From CALGSZ01 sp042408955 (lineage in GTDB: Bacteria; Chloroflexota; Chloroflexia; Thermomicrobiales; UBA6265), in contig JBHOQQ010000017.1 of NCBI GenBank assembly GCA_042408955.1, positions 1-64,000 of the forward strand: DNA of 64,000 nucleotides. The letters run 5' to 3'. Position numbers and translations under genes: made by a program. This document shows, piece by piece, positions 55,273 to 63,978 of this stretch; positions within the stretch are counted from its first letter, which is position 1; each line of letters starts with the position of its first letter. Below the pieces are notes generated by a model, which worked only from the letters and a program-made list of their open reading frames with translations, was not told the DNA's origin and ran no database searches.

Positions 55273-56856
55273 CTACGTGATCGTCTCGTAGTCATAGACT
55301 GCCACGGTGACATCCCGCTGGCTCGGGCCAACCTGGAGCTGATACGTGCCTGATGACTGATCGTAAGGCAGACCCGGAATGCTGTACGCGCCAAATCCGG
55401 GTGGCAGCACGGTTTGCTGCAAGCTATAGGGCCCAAGTGGCACCTCACTCCACTTGAAGCCGCCCGGCACCAGAGCAGCATCCGCAACGGTCAGTGGCGC
55501 GGGCAACCCAGGTCCGCTCAGTTGGAAATCGTAGCCACCGGTTCGCAAAGGCGGGCAAACGGACGGTGACTCCTGGCCCTGCGTGACGCTTGGGGGGCAG
55601 GCATAGACGAGCACGGTCACGCTGCCAGTGCTCGCCGGGAAGAAATTGAAGATTGACAGCTCCAGCGCTGGCGCCGAGGGATCGAGCGTGACGGTGTAGC
55701 CGATGTCCGGACCGCCGCCGACCGCTGCTGAGCCGGGAATGAAGTACGTCTCATACCCCGGTGGCAGGGGATCTTCAACCAGGTGATACGCGCCCAATGG
55801 CAGGTCCGTCCAGATGAAGCGCAGGCCATCCGTCGTCGCATCCGCGAGGGTTCGCTGGCTACCATCAGGAACCGTTAGAACGACGTCAAATCCCCCTTGA
55901 GCCAAGTCGCAGAAATCGCCCACCAGCGTTTCAACCGCCATTCCCTCGGGACAATTCCAAACCGTGAGCGCAATTTGTCCCGCGGCCGATGGACTCGGCT
56001 GCGGAGTCGCTGTCGGCACCGGTGTCGACGTGGGGGCTGGCGTCGGTGTCGGTGGCGGAGGTATTTCCGGGCCGATGACGGCCACGACGTACGCCGCGCC
56101 ACTCACGCCCTGGGTCAGCGGCAGCCGCTTCGCGGAGCGACCTGCTCCGGCACTTGGTTCAACGGCCTTGAGGGTAAGCGCACCGGGGTCGAACCGGGCA
56201 CCCTCTCCCGCCTGAAGCGTTCGCGCTCTCCCGCCTCCTGGCACGATCTCGATCGCTCCGTCCGTTGCTAGCACCACGACTGGTGCGCCGGTATCTGGCA
56301 ACGTCGCCGCTTCGCCGAGTTGGAGCACGTTGCGCACCAGATCCAAATCCCGCTCCCCCAGTGGCGCGGTGAACGGAGCGGTGACGAACAGCAATGTGCC
56401 GGCACCCACATTCGTCGCTTGATCAGCGGGAACAAGCTCCAAAGCGAAATACGACACGGGACGGTCGGTCAAGCTCGCCCGAGCTTGGCGAGTGCCGTCC
56501 TTCACCAGAAATGCTTCTCCCGGTGCAAGCCGCGCCACGTCCTCTGCGCCGGAGGAGGTTTGATTGGTCAGGAGAATCGGTTCATCGCTGGCGAGGACGA
56601 ATCCCAAATTCCGGCGCACGGGTTTGGCCACACCCCGGGGAGGAGCTTGCCGCTCTACAAGGCGCCAGACAACTTGCTCGCCCGGAAGCCGAGCGATCCC
56701 TTGCGTCACGACCTGCGCGCTCCCGGTCGCGGGCGAGCCACTCGTTGGCCCGAGCTGCCAGGCGCCAGCCACCCCGAGAGGCGCGAGCAGGAGCATCACA
56801 ACCACGAGCCACCACCGATGCTGGCGGAACCGCTGTGTACCTCCCCGCCCGGTCAT
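55273..56856 (-). CDS. Exported protein with cupin-like region and two CnaB-like repeats
   Basis: 527 aa. N-terminal hydrophobic segment (WWLVVVMLLLAPLGVAGAW, residues 15-33) for export or anchoring; beta-rich region with two cupin-like LAPGEAFLVKDG/LQAGEGARFDPG turns (40-270); Pro/Thr/Ser linker (about 275-300); then two repeats of ~100 aa resembling collagen-binding B/SpaA-like beta sandwiches, each beginning with a Cys pair (CPEGMAVETLVGDFC and CPPSVTQGQESPSVC) and ending LPLGAYHLVEDPLPPGYETY or VPLGPYSLQQTVLPPGFGAY. Likely surface protein of unknown role; family not named with confidence. Confidence 0.78.
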   Translation of the reverse strand: MTGRGGTQRFRQHRWWLVVVMLLLAPLGVAGAWQLGPTSGSPATGSAQVVTQGIARLPGEQVVWRLVERQAPPRGVAKPVRRNLGFVLASDEPILLTNQTSSGAEDVARLAPGEAFLVKDGTRQARASLTDRPVSYFALELVPADQATNVGAGTLLFVTAPFTAPLGERDLDLVRNVLQLGEAATLPDTGAPVVVLATDGAIEIVPGGGRARTLQAGEGARFDPGALTLKAVEPSAGAGRSAKRLPLTQGVSGAAYVVAVIGPEIPPPPTPTPAPTSTPVPTATPQPSPSAAGQIALTVWNCPEGMAVETLVGDFCDLAQGGFDVVLTVPDGSQRTLADATTDGLRFIWTDLPLGAYHLVEDPLPPGYETYFIPGSAAVGGGPDIGYTVTLDPSAPALELSIFNFFPASTGSVTVLVYACPPSVTQGQESPSVCPPLRTGGYDFQLSGPGLPAPLTVADAALVPGGFKWSEVPLGPYSLQQTVLPPGFGAYSIPGLPYDQSSGTYQLQVGPSQRDVTVAVYDYETIT

Positions 56857-57030
56857 GCCGCCCTCCTATCTCACCGAAATCCCATCCAACTTTCATAGTG
56901 TACGGCTCATTGACTGTGTTCGCCCGCAGGGCTCGCTGGAACGCCAGTTGCCCAGATGCAACCTTGCTTGACTTTGACGGTCCATGTAGCATGACCAGGA
57001 GGAAACTGAAGTGAAGGAGGAGCGCACCAG

Positions 57031-57534
57031 GTGGCACCACTCGATACCGGCGCATTGGCCCCGGCACTCGATGCGGAAATCTCTGACGCAGAGGGCCGGC
57101 CACATCGCATCAGCGCGGCATTACAGCGTGGTCCCGTCCTCCTCGGTATTTACAAAAGCTCCTGCGCGGCCAGCAAGACGATGTTTCCCATCCTTGAGCG
57201 CCTGCACCAGCGCTACGGTTCGGTCGGGCTCACCGTTCTCGGCGTAGCCCAGGATTCGGCCAACATCACGCGCTCGTTCGCTCGCCGCTACGGTATCACG
57301 TTTCCCTTGCTTGTTGAAGGCGACGAGTATCCGATCTCGCGATCGTTCGATATCTTTGCAACCCCGACAGTCTATCTGATTCGTCCCGATGGCCGAATCG
57401 TCTTTTCAGCCATGGGGTTTTTCCGCGAGCAAGTCAACCAGCTTGGCGAAGCGATCGCTGCCGAATTCGGACTCCCGCCTGAGCCGGTGGTCAGTGACGA
57501 GGAGCGTGACATTCCGTTTTTCGTCCCTGGCTGA
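57031..57534 (+). CDS. Redoxin-domain protein (TlpA/peroxiredoxin-like) with single active-site Cys
   Basis: 167 aa thioredoxin-fold protein. The active-site loop reads IYKSSCAASKTMFP near residue 45: the CxxC of thioredoxins is CAAS, leaving one cysteine. The cis-Pro loop IFATPTVYLIRPDGRIVF near 110 is intact. No signal peptide, so cytoplasmic. A monothiol site suggests peroxidase, glutaredoxin-like or chaperone work rather than dithiol exchange. GTG start with GGAGG 10 nt upstream. Confidence 0.82.
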   Translation: MAPLDTGALAPALDAEISDAEGRPHRISAALQRGPVLLGIYKSSCAASKTMFPILERLHQRYGSVGLTVLGVAQDSANITRSFARRYGITFPLLVEGDEYPISRSFDIFATPTVYLIRPDGRIVFSAMGFFREQVNQLGEAIAAEFGLPPEPVVSDEERDIPFFVPG

Positions 57535-57550
57535 CCCAGCAAGCATCTTT

Positions 57551-57565
57551 CCTAGGGTCCCTAGG
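57551..57565. promoter_or_regulatory. 15-bp perfect palindrome
   Basis: CCTAGGGTCCCTAGG is a perfect inverted repeat with one central base, in the 135-bp gap between the redoxin gene and the J-domain gene. Short spacing fits an operator for a dimeric regulator or a small hairpin; no regulator can be named. Confidence 0.4.
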
Positions 57566-57669
57566 ATTCACCGATTCACGCTCACAGGAATCAATCACCC
57601 AACGTGCCACTCCCCTACCCTGGCCCGCCAAATGCGCTACAGTTGAGGCGGTGAGAGAGGCGGAGGCAG

Positions 57670-58221
57670 ATGGTGTTTCTTGGCAGCCGGGAAGACATCG
57701 CTCACTTGGGATATGTCGCGGGACGCTGCCCCCAGTGCGGTGCCCACGGTTTCTTCACCGTCTACCAGGCCAAGCGACGGCTCACCGTCAACGTCTTGCT
57801 CGCGGTGCCGATGGGTTCACAACACGTCCTCGAATGCCGCGCTTGTGGCGTGCGCTTCGCCATGCCGAAAAACCACGAGGCGGAGCTCAAGCAGCGGCTC
57901 ATCAGCGCCGATCAGCTCGCCGACTACATCGCGCGCCTACCCTCGCACGCGCAAGGCAACCCCACCGGCCGGACCCTTTACCAGGTGCTCCAGGTCGATC
58001 CCGACGCGGAGCCAGAGGTGATCGAGGCCGCCTTCAAGCGCCTCGCCTTGAAATACCATCCGGATCGCTCGTCCGCACCAGACGCCGCCGACCGCATGCG
58101 CGAGCTGATCGCAGCCAAAGAAGTCCTGAGCGATCCCGCTCGCCGCCGCGCTTACGACGCCAGCATCGGGATCGAGCGCAAGCCTCCACGCCCTCCCGCC
58201 TTACGTCCGGACGAAGTGTGA
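57670..58221 (+). CDS. Zinc-ribbon protein with C-terminal J domain
   Basis: 183 aa. N-terminal zinc-ribbon (CPQC near residue 20 and CRAC near 56) flanking a hydrophobic strand pair, an alpha-helical linker, then a DnaJ J domain (TLYQVLQVDPDAEPEVIEAA, HPD in LALKYHPDRSS near 130). The HPD motif should stimulate a DnaK ATPase. Lacks the G/F and CxxCxGxG regions of true DnaJ, so a specialised co-chaperone. GGAGG lies just before ATG 57670. Confidence 0.85.
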   Translation: MVFLGSREDIAHLGYVAGRCPQCGAHGFFTVYQAKRRLTVNVLLAVPMGSQHVLECRACGVRFAMPKNHEAELKQRLISADQLADYIARLPSHAQGNPTGRTLYQVLQVDPDAEPEVIEAAFKRLALKYHPDRSSAPDAADRMRELIAAKEVLSDPARRRAYDASIGIERKPPRPPALRPDEV

Positions 58222-58355
58222 TGGCGCTCGCTTGCCGTCGAATCGCGACGCCAGCGCCATAACCGGTTCCGATGGTTGTAATGTAGCTCCATCTCACGTA
58301 ACACCAATCGCCAGAGCCGCCAAACCAGCGCAAGCGCGACACGCAGGAGTTACCC

Positions 58356-59471
58356 ATGCCCGATCACCACACGCGGACGCAATCACCATCTTCCTCATGG
58401 CAAGGGGATGATCCGTTGCGCATCCTCGCCATAGACGTTGGAGCTGGAACGCAAGACATTTTGATTTATGAGAGCGATCGCGCACCAGAAAACTGCGTCA
58501 AGCTGGTTTTGCCATCCCAGACGCAGATTGTGGCGAGGCGAATACGCGAAGTCACCGTGGCCCGGCGTCCGCTCCATCTCACCGGAACCCTGATGGGCGG
58601 TGGCGCGTCGAGTGAAGCCGTCCGGGCTCACTTGGCAGCCGGGCTTCCCGTCACGGCGTCCCTCGCCGCAGCGCGCACCATTCATAACGATCTCTCGCGT
58701 GTCGAGCAGCTCGGAATTCGGCTGGCCGAGTCCCCTCCCGATGGGGCGGTAACCGTCGAACTCAAGGATGTCGATTTGGATGCTCTAGCCTGCGCATTGC
58801 AACCATTCGGCATCTCCGTTCCCCCACTCGTCGCAATTGCTGTGCAAGATCATGGCTACCAGCCAGGAGCAGGGAACAATGAGGTTCGCTTCGCCTACTT
58901 GCAGAGCCTTGTTGAGCGCGGGGGAGCGCTTGCTGGCATGGTGTACCGCACGCCACCTCCGGGCATGACGCGCATGGCCGCCGTTCAAGAGACGGTGCCC
59001 GGCGCCTTCCTCATGGACACCGGAGCAGCGGCGGTGCTCGGTGCGCTCGGTGATCCCGTGGTTGCGCGCGCCGCGCAGCACGAGGGTGCGATCCTTGTCA
59101 ATATCGGGAACATGCACACCTTCGCTACGCTCGTCAAAGGCCGCCGCCTGTATGGTCTCTTCGAGCATCACACTGGAGGCATGACGGTGGAGCTCATCGC
59201 CGCGCTCGTCGAGCAGCTCCGCCTCGGCAGGCTCAATAGCGCCACGTTCACGCAAGATTTTGACGGTCATGGCGCGGCCCTCGATCCCGCCTATCTGAGC
59301 GATGGACCCTTCTCGTTCGTCGCGGTCACCGGACCTAATCGCCGCATCGCCCGGCCGCTTGGCTACCACGAGGCTGCTCCCCACGGCGACATGATGCTCA
59401 CCGGTGCATTTGGCCTCGTCGAAGGGGTGCTGATAGCGCTCGGGTCAGAGCAGACGCTGATCGCCAGTTAA
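58356..59471 (+). CDS. DUF1786 family protein
   Basis: 371 aa. Begins with an ASKHA-like phosphate loop, ILAIDVGAGTQDILIYE near residue 23; LTGTLMGGGASSEAVRAHL near 77, MDTGAAAVLGALGDP near 222 and NIGNMHTFATLVKGRRLYGL near 252 fit DUF1786, a family often annotated as pyruvate-formate-lyase-activating-enzyme-like for no strong reason. Likely nucleotide-binding; reaction unknown. No partner genes adjacent. Confidence 0.8.
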   Translation: MPDHHTRTQSPSSSWQGDDPLRILAIDVGAGTQDILIYESDRAPENCVKLVLPSQTQIVARRIREVTVARRPLHLTGTLMGGGASSEAVRAHLAAGLPVTASLAAARTIHNDLSRVEQLGIRLAESPPDGAVTVELKDVDLDALACALQPFGISVPPLVAIAVQDHGYQPGAGNNEVRFAYLQSLVERGGALAGMVYRTPPPGMTRMAAVQETVPGAFLMDTGAAAVLGALGDPVVARAAQHEGAILVNIGNMHTFATLVKGRRLYGLFEHHTGGMTVELIAALVEQLRLGRLNSATFTQDFDGHGAALDPAYLSDGPFSFVAVTGPNRRIARPLGYHEAAPHGDMMLTGAFGLVEGVLIALGSEQTLIAS

Positions 59472-59539
59472 CCAGCCCCAGCTGTCGGCTTTCTTGCCAC
59501 TCCTGCCCGTACCATGTGGGCCTCCGACGCTCTCGGTAG

Positions 59540-60478
59540 CTAGGGGCCACCGAGGGTAGGTACTGGCTCTAATTCGGGCGTGGACGTCACGGTCGGCGTG
59601 CGTTGTGGCCGCGGCGGCCGGGTGGGTTTGGGCATGCGCGTCGGCGTCGGGGACGCAGGTTCCGTCGGCTCAAGCGTCGATTCTGCAGTGACAGTGGGAA
59701 GAAGGGTCGGTGTTGGCAACGGTGCGGTGGTCGGCTGTGGAGGAGTAGTCGGTTCTGGCGTTGGGAGAGGTGTCGAGCTTGGCGGCGGCGACATGGTAGG
59801 TGATGCCGTTGTCGTGGGAGTTGACGTCGGAGAGGGCAGGATCGTCGGACTCGGCGTCGGGCTGCTGGGAACAGGGGTCCGTGTCGGTGTCGGTGACGGC
59901 TCGAGTGTCGCCTGGAGCCGGGACGTTGAGGTCGGGCTTGGACGCGGCGACGATATCGGCCTGGGGGTATTCGTCGGGGTAGGGAGGGGTTGGCGAGTCG
60001 GCTCCGGGCGCGGTGCCGGCGCTTGCGTCACCGATGGCAGCTCGCCCGGAGCAAAATCGCCCAGATCGAGCGGCTCGCTGGTCGGCACGTCCAACCGCTC
60101 GTGCGGTGCGGTGGCGGTCACTGCTGGCAGAGCGGTCGGGGGGCGCCGGATGCGGCGCGGCGTTGGTGTCACAAGAGCCGTTGCATCGCCTGCGACCTGC
60201 TCGCCGTGAAGTAAGGCAGTCTGCGAGCGTTGCTCTGGTGTTGGAGAAGGCGCTGAGTCCTCCGGCAGGCGATGGCCAAGTATCGCGGTCGCGGTGGGAG
60301 CGATCGTCACTTCACCAACGTCTGGAGCGGGGATCGAGCTTGGGCGGGGCGGCGCTGGCGCGGGACCCTGGTTCGTTGAGGGCAACACCACGTAGGCAAG
60401 CACCACGGCGACGCCACCGGCGATGATGACGGCACTGACCATCGGGGTGAGCAACGCCATCCTGCGGAAGATGCCCAT
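59540..60478 (-). CDS. Membrane-anchored Pro/Thr/Ser-rich protein
   Basis: 312 aa. One N-terminal transmembrane segment (residues about 10-32), then almost 280 residues of low-complexity Pro-Thr-Ser sequence with repeated PTPT/SPTPS units and no folded domain. Probably an extracellular stalk or cell-wall spacer; sites for O-glycosylation are plentiful. Composition similar to the linker of the protein encoded at 55.3-56.9 kb. The apparent Gly/Val-rich frame on the other strand is its shadow. Confidence 0.7.
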   Translation of the reverse strand: MGIFRRMALLTPMVSAVIIAGGVAVVLAYVVLPSTNQGPAPAPPRPSSIPAPDVGEVTIAPTATAILGHRLPEDSAPSPTPEQRSQTALLHGEQVAGDATALVTPTPRRIRRPPTALPAVTATAPHERLDVPTSEPLDLGDFAPGELPSVTQAPAPRPEPTRQPLPTPTNTPRPISSPRPSPTSTSRLQATLEPSPTPTRTPVPSSPTPSPTILPSPTSTPTTTASPTMSPPPSSTPLPTPEPTTPPQPTTAPLPTPTLLPTVTAESTLEPTEPASPTPTRMPKPTRPPRPQRTPTVTSTPELEPVPTLGGP

Positions 60479-60599
60479 GATCCGACCCTCGTCGCGACGG
60501 CACGGGATTGCCTAGCTGGCTCCAGATGCGACGCTCGGTCTGCCCACACGGGCACCCGCGTGGGGGTGTCAATTGTACTCCGCGGCGATGGGAGCGGAG

Positions 60600-61496
60600 C
60601 TAGCCGGTGGCACCACCCCCAGCGCACCTGACCCGGCTGAGAAAATCGCGCAGCACTGCGAAGAATCGCTCCGGCTCTTCGAAATGCGCAAGATGCGAGC
60701 TCTCTTCAAAGATGACCAGCTCCGATCCCGCGATACCGCGATGCATGGTCTCGGAGCACGCCGGCACCACCTCGTCGTACCGGCCGCAAAGAATGAGCGT
60801 CGGGATTCGGATCTCGCCCAAGCGGCTCGTTCGGTCCCACGACATCAGATTCCCTGTGCAGCGGAATTCATTCGGTCCCCACATCGTTTCATAAACCGGC
60901 TTCGCCATGTGCTCGGAGGAGTCCTTGAGCAACGGTGGCCAGGGATCGAGCCGGCAAAGGTGACGCTTATACAGGAGGTCAACTGCGGCCTTGTAGTCCG
61001 GATGCTCGTAATCCCCGAGCGCCTCATGCCGAGACAACGTGGCCAGTGTCTCGGGCGGCAACTGGGCACGGAGCGCATTCATTCCCGCTACACACTCCGC
61101 CGTGCTCGCCGCACCGCTGTAGAGGATCAGGCTCTGTAACCGGTCCTGATAGTGGAGAGCATATTCCAGGGCCAGGAATGAGCCCCAGGATTGCCCAAGC
61201 ACGTGCATCCGGCCGAGCCCGAGCGCCCGGCGAACGGTTTCAACCTCCTCGACAAAGCGCGGCACCTGCCAGATGGACGTATCGTCCGGCTTGTCGGACC
61301 GGCGCGAACCGAGTTGGTCATAGCGGACGACGCGAAATCCATCCGCGGCCAGTGGTTCCATGAGTGGGATCAGGTAATCCGAGGGAGCCCCAGGTCCGCC
61401 ATGCAGCAGGAGTAGCGCCGGCTGGTCGCCGTTACCAACACTCTCGAACCAGACCCGACCATGGTCAACAGTCACGTATCCCTCAACCCGATCCAT
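60600..61496 (-). CDS. pip: Proline iminopeptidase-type alpha/beta hydrolase
   Basis: S33 family, 298 aa. Oxyanion region LLLLHGGPGAPSDYL near residue 30, VVRYDQLGSRRSDKP near 56 (the DQxGxGxS signature of proline iminopeptidases), nucleophile in VLGQSWGSFLALEY near 100, Asp in LCGRYDEVVP and His in ESSHLAHFEEPE near 272. Removes N-terminal proline or related residues from peptides. ATG 61496 preferred; ATG 61529 is possible. Repeat cluster 3 lies upstream. Confidence 0.88.
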   Translation of the reverse strand: MDRVEGYVTVDHGRVWFESVGNGDQPALLLLHGGPGAPSDYLIPLMEPLAADGFRVVRYDQLGSRRSDKPDDTSIWQVPRFVEEVETVRRALGLGRMHVLGQSWGSFLALEYALHYQDRLQSLILYSGAASTAECVAGMNALRAQLPPETLATLSRHEALGDYEHPDYKAAVDLLYKRHLCRLDPWPPLLKDSSEHMAKPVYETMWGPNEFRCTGNLMSWDRTSRLGEIRIPTLILCGRYDEVVPACSETMHRGIAGSELVIFEESSHLAHFEEPERFFAVLRDFLSRVRCAGGGATG

Positions 61497-61611
61497 GCGC
61501 CATCCCCAATGAATCTCCATCCCGCCCATGGCGAGCGCGCTTTACCGGCCACCCGGCACGCCTCAGCGCGGGATGCTACCGCGCGTTCATGAGATGCACA
61601 AGCGGGAGCCA

Positions 61612-62411
61612 CCAGGGGGCAGGGGTTCGATGGGGGCTAGGCAGGAATCAGGAGTCGGGGGTCAGGGGTCGGTTGAGGGGCTAGGGGCTGGGGGTTAGGG
61701 GCTAGGGGAGACGCGAGCTTCGAGCTTTGAGCCGTCAGCGATCAGCCGTCAGGTGTTAGCCAATAGCCGGTAGCCGATAGGGGCGCGATTGATCGCGCCC
61801 GGTCAGAAATCGCCGGGGCGCGGTTCATCGCGCCCACCCGTTATGCACCCGGACTCGCGGATATCCGACGTCTGACCGGCGATGCCGGCCCGCGCGCGGG
61901 GCTAAAGACCCCGCTCCCTCACTGCGCTCGGGACACTGCTCACCAAGAAGACCAAGCCCCCTGAAGGGGGCTCACAAGAGCATCGTGTCCGGCGAACGAG
62001 CCGGCTTTATCCGGCTTTATAAGCTCAGCACGGGTCTTGTGGCCCGCCCGATCAGTGGCGGAGTATGGCACTTTCCCCATGCGCGCCGGCAATCATCAGC
62101 CCGGCGGTGATCCCCCTCTCGCGCGGGGCTAAAGTCCCCGCGCTGACAGCGCAAAGCCGGCTAAAGCCGGCTCATCTTTCATCCACGGTGGCCTCGGTTT
62201 AGCCCCCTTTAGGGGGCTTTGTGGCTTGAGCGCGGGGACTTTAGCCCCGCGCGATAAGGGGTTGAGCGCCCTCGCATCGCACCCCTATCGGCTACCGGCT
62301 ATCGGCTATCGGCTGAACGCTGACACCTGACGGCTGATAGCTTTCAACTCGTAGCTCGAAGCTGGAAGCTCGTAGCTTCCCCAGCCCCCAGCCCCTAACC
62401 CCTAGCCCCCA
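61612..62411. repeat. Intergenic repeat cluster 3: concentric inverted repeats
   Basis: About 800 bp without genes, built as nested mirror-image pairs. From outside in: G-rich 61676-61708 versus C-rich 62379-62410; GAGCTTCGAGCT (61714-) versus AGCTCGAAGCT (62353-); 61741-61760 versus 62319-62338 (19/20); 61763-61788 versus 62277-62302 (25/26); GCGGGGCTAAAGACCCCGC (61895-61913) versus 62229-62253; AAGCCCCCTGAAGGGGGCT (61954-) versus 62200-62221; GCCGGCTTTATCCGGC (62000-) versus AAGCCGGCTAAAGCCGGCT (62154-). Several units are also self-palindromes, e.g. 61781-61800. Sits between two peptidase genes. Confidence 0.88.
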
Positions 62412-62418
62412 TCTGATT

Positions 62419-63978
62419 TCACCGAAGCGGGCGGTCCGGAGCCGCCGTGGCCATTCCGACAAACTCGGCGACATCCTGCTGCAGTCGCGTTAGCACGCCT
62501 CTGTCCAAGTAGACCATGTGGCCTACGGGGTAGTCCGCGGTTCGAATCTGTTTCCGAACATCGGGATCGAGAGACAAATGAGACAACGTGTATCTCGTTG
62601 CAAAATACGGTGTCGCAAGGTCAAAATAGCCTGAGGCGACAAACAGATGAAGATACGGATTTCGGGCGAAAGCCGCTTCCAGCGCGTGCGCTGTCTTCGG
62701 ATATCCTTCTCGCGCCGATCCCCAATCCCAGTCCAGGCTGCGCAAGATGTGATACTCCAGGTCAGTTTCGTAGCCGAGCTCGCTCCGGACGTAGTCATTG
62801 AGCATCATCGTAAACGGCGGGCGAATAGCCGCCAGGCTAGGATCAAACTCGGGCGTGTCGTTAACGGCGTCGGTCGCAAAGCCGGTGAATCTACTGTCGA
62901 GGCGGCCGACAATCTTCCCCTCATCGCGGAGTAACTCTTGGCAAAACCGGTTGATCTCAATGCGGAAATCACTGAGCTCTACGTAGCGGCGTGGCAAACC
63001 GGTGTAGCGTGCAAGGCGCTCGGCAGCCGCTGCCCGTTCATCCTGGCTCAGATTTGCTCCCTTTGCTAACGCCAGGACAAGTTCGGACGCTGTCCAAGAC
63101 TCGACTTCAGCAAGCACGTCCGGCAACGGCCGCTCCTGGAGATCGGCCGGCAGGCGCCGGTGATACCACGCGGTCGCCGCGTAACTCGGCAGATACAACA
63201 TTGCCGGCAAGTCATTGCCAGGGTCGAAGCGCGCCGTCATCAAATCCAGGATGCTTGAGACGAGCACGATGCCATTGAGCGCGATACCACGCTCGATCAG
63301 GAAGCTAGCCAACCCTGCGGCCCGAAACGTGCCATAACTTTCGCCAACCAGAAAGAGCGGCGACGCCCACCGCTGGTACCGCGTCAAATAGAGCCGGATG
63401 AACTCTCCAACGGACTCGATGTCCTTTTGCACACCGCAATACTGTTTTGCGAGTTCCGGTGTGGCCGCGCGTGAGTAACCCGTATCAACTGGATCAATGA
63501 ACACCAAATCAGTGAATTCGAGCCACGTCTGCGCATTGTCCACGAGCTCGAACGGTGGCGCTGGCATCGCGCCATCATCAACCATCCGGACCCGGCACGG
63601 GCCGAGGCCGCCAAGATGCAGCCAGACGGACGAGGAGCCAGGCCCGCCATTGAACGAAAACATCAGCGGGCGATTGCGGCGCGGCTCAGATGTCTCAAGT
63701 GTGTATGCGGTAAAGAACAGGCGCGCCTCGGTCTCGCCCCGCTCGTTCCGAAGCGGCATCATCCCGGTTGTCGTTTCATAGGCGAGACGCTTCGCGCCAA
63801 GGGTGACGTCGTGGCGCCTCACGACCGGCGCCGCCTCGGCCACCTCAACATTCTTCACTGGCTCGGCAGGTGGCTGAGCGGCTGAAGGAGCATCACTGGA
63901 ACTTCCGGCACTCGACGCAATCGTTAGCCCCGCGATTGGGGCCAGCTTTGCAAGGAGAGACAGGGCAAACACTGGCAT
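62419..63978 (-). CDS. Peptidase S10 (serine carboxypeptidase) family protein
   Basis: 519 aa, exported: hydrophobic signal (MPVFALSLLAKLAPIAGLTI), then an Ala/Ser/Pro-rich stretch. Carboxypeptidase Y-like motifs: FSFNGGPGSSSVWLHLGGLG near residue 108 (oxyanion hole), DPVDTGYSRA near 161, nucleophile in LFLVGESYGTFRAAG near 212, Asp in VASGYFDLATPYFATRYTL near 450 and His in YPVGHMVYLD near 489. Releases C-terminal residues from peptides outside the membrane. ATG with GAGAGGAAC upstream; the stop abuts repeat cluster 3. Confidence 0.92.
   Translation of the reverse strand: MPVFALSLLAKLAPIAGLTIASSAGSSSDAPSAAQPPAEPVKNVEVAEAAPVVRRHDVTLGAKRLAYETTTGMMPLRNERGETEARLFFTAYTLETSEPRRNRPLMFSFNGGPGSSSVWLHLGGLGPCRVRMVDDGAMPAPPFELVDNAQTWLEFTDLVFIDPVDTGYSRAATPELAKQYCGVQKDIESVGEFIRLYLTRYQRWASPLFLVGESYGTFRAAGLASFLIERGIALNGIVLVSSILDLMTARFDPGNDLPAMLYLPSYAATAWYHRRLPADLQERPLPDVLAEVESWTASELVLALAKGANLSQDERAAAAERLARYTGLPRRYVELSDFRIEINRFCQELLRDEGKIVGRLDSRFTGFATDAVNDTPEFDPSLAAIRPPFTMMLNDYVRSELGYETDLEYHILRSLDWDWGSAREGYPKTAHALEAAFARNPYLHLFVASGYFDLATPYFATRYTLSHLSLDPDVRKQIRTADYPVGHMVYLDRGVLTRLQQDVAEFVGMATAAPDRPLR

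Noticed and set aside
59580..60209. Gly/Val-rich 209-codon frame on the plus strand
   Set aside because: Complement of the PT-rich coding repeats; no start signal, and the minus frame has a membrane anchor and normal start.
60562..60567. TTGACA-like box on the minus strand upstream of the PT-rich gene
   Set aside because: The hexamer 17 bp downstream is GTGTGG, not a credible -10.
61612..62411. Possible CRISPR array
   Set aside because: Repeats are mirrored and of many kinds, not one direct repeat with regular unique spacers, and no cas genes are near.
62539..62548. GGTTCGAATC, resembling a tRNA T-loop
   Set aside because: It lies inside the S10 peptidase coding sequence and no acceptor, D- or anticodon stem can be drawn around it.
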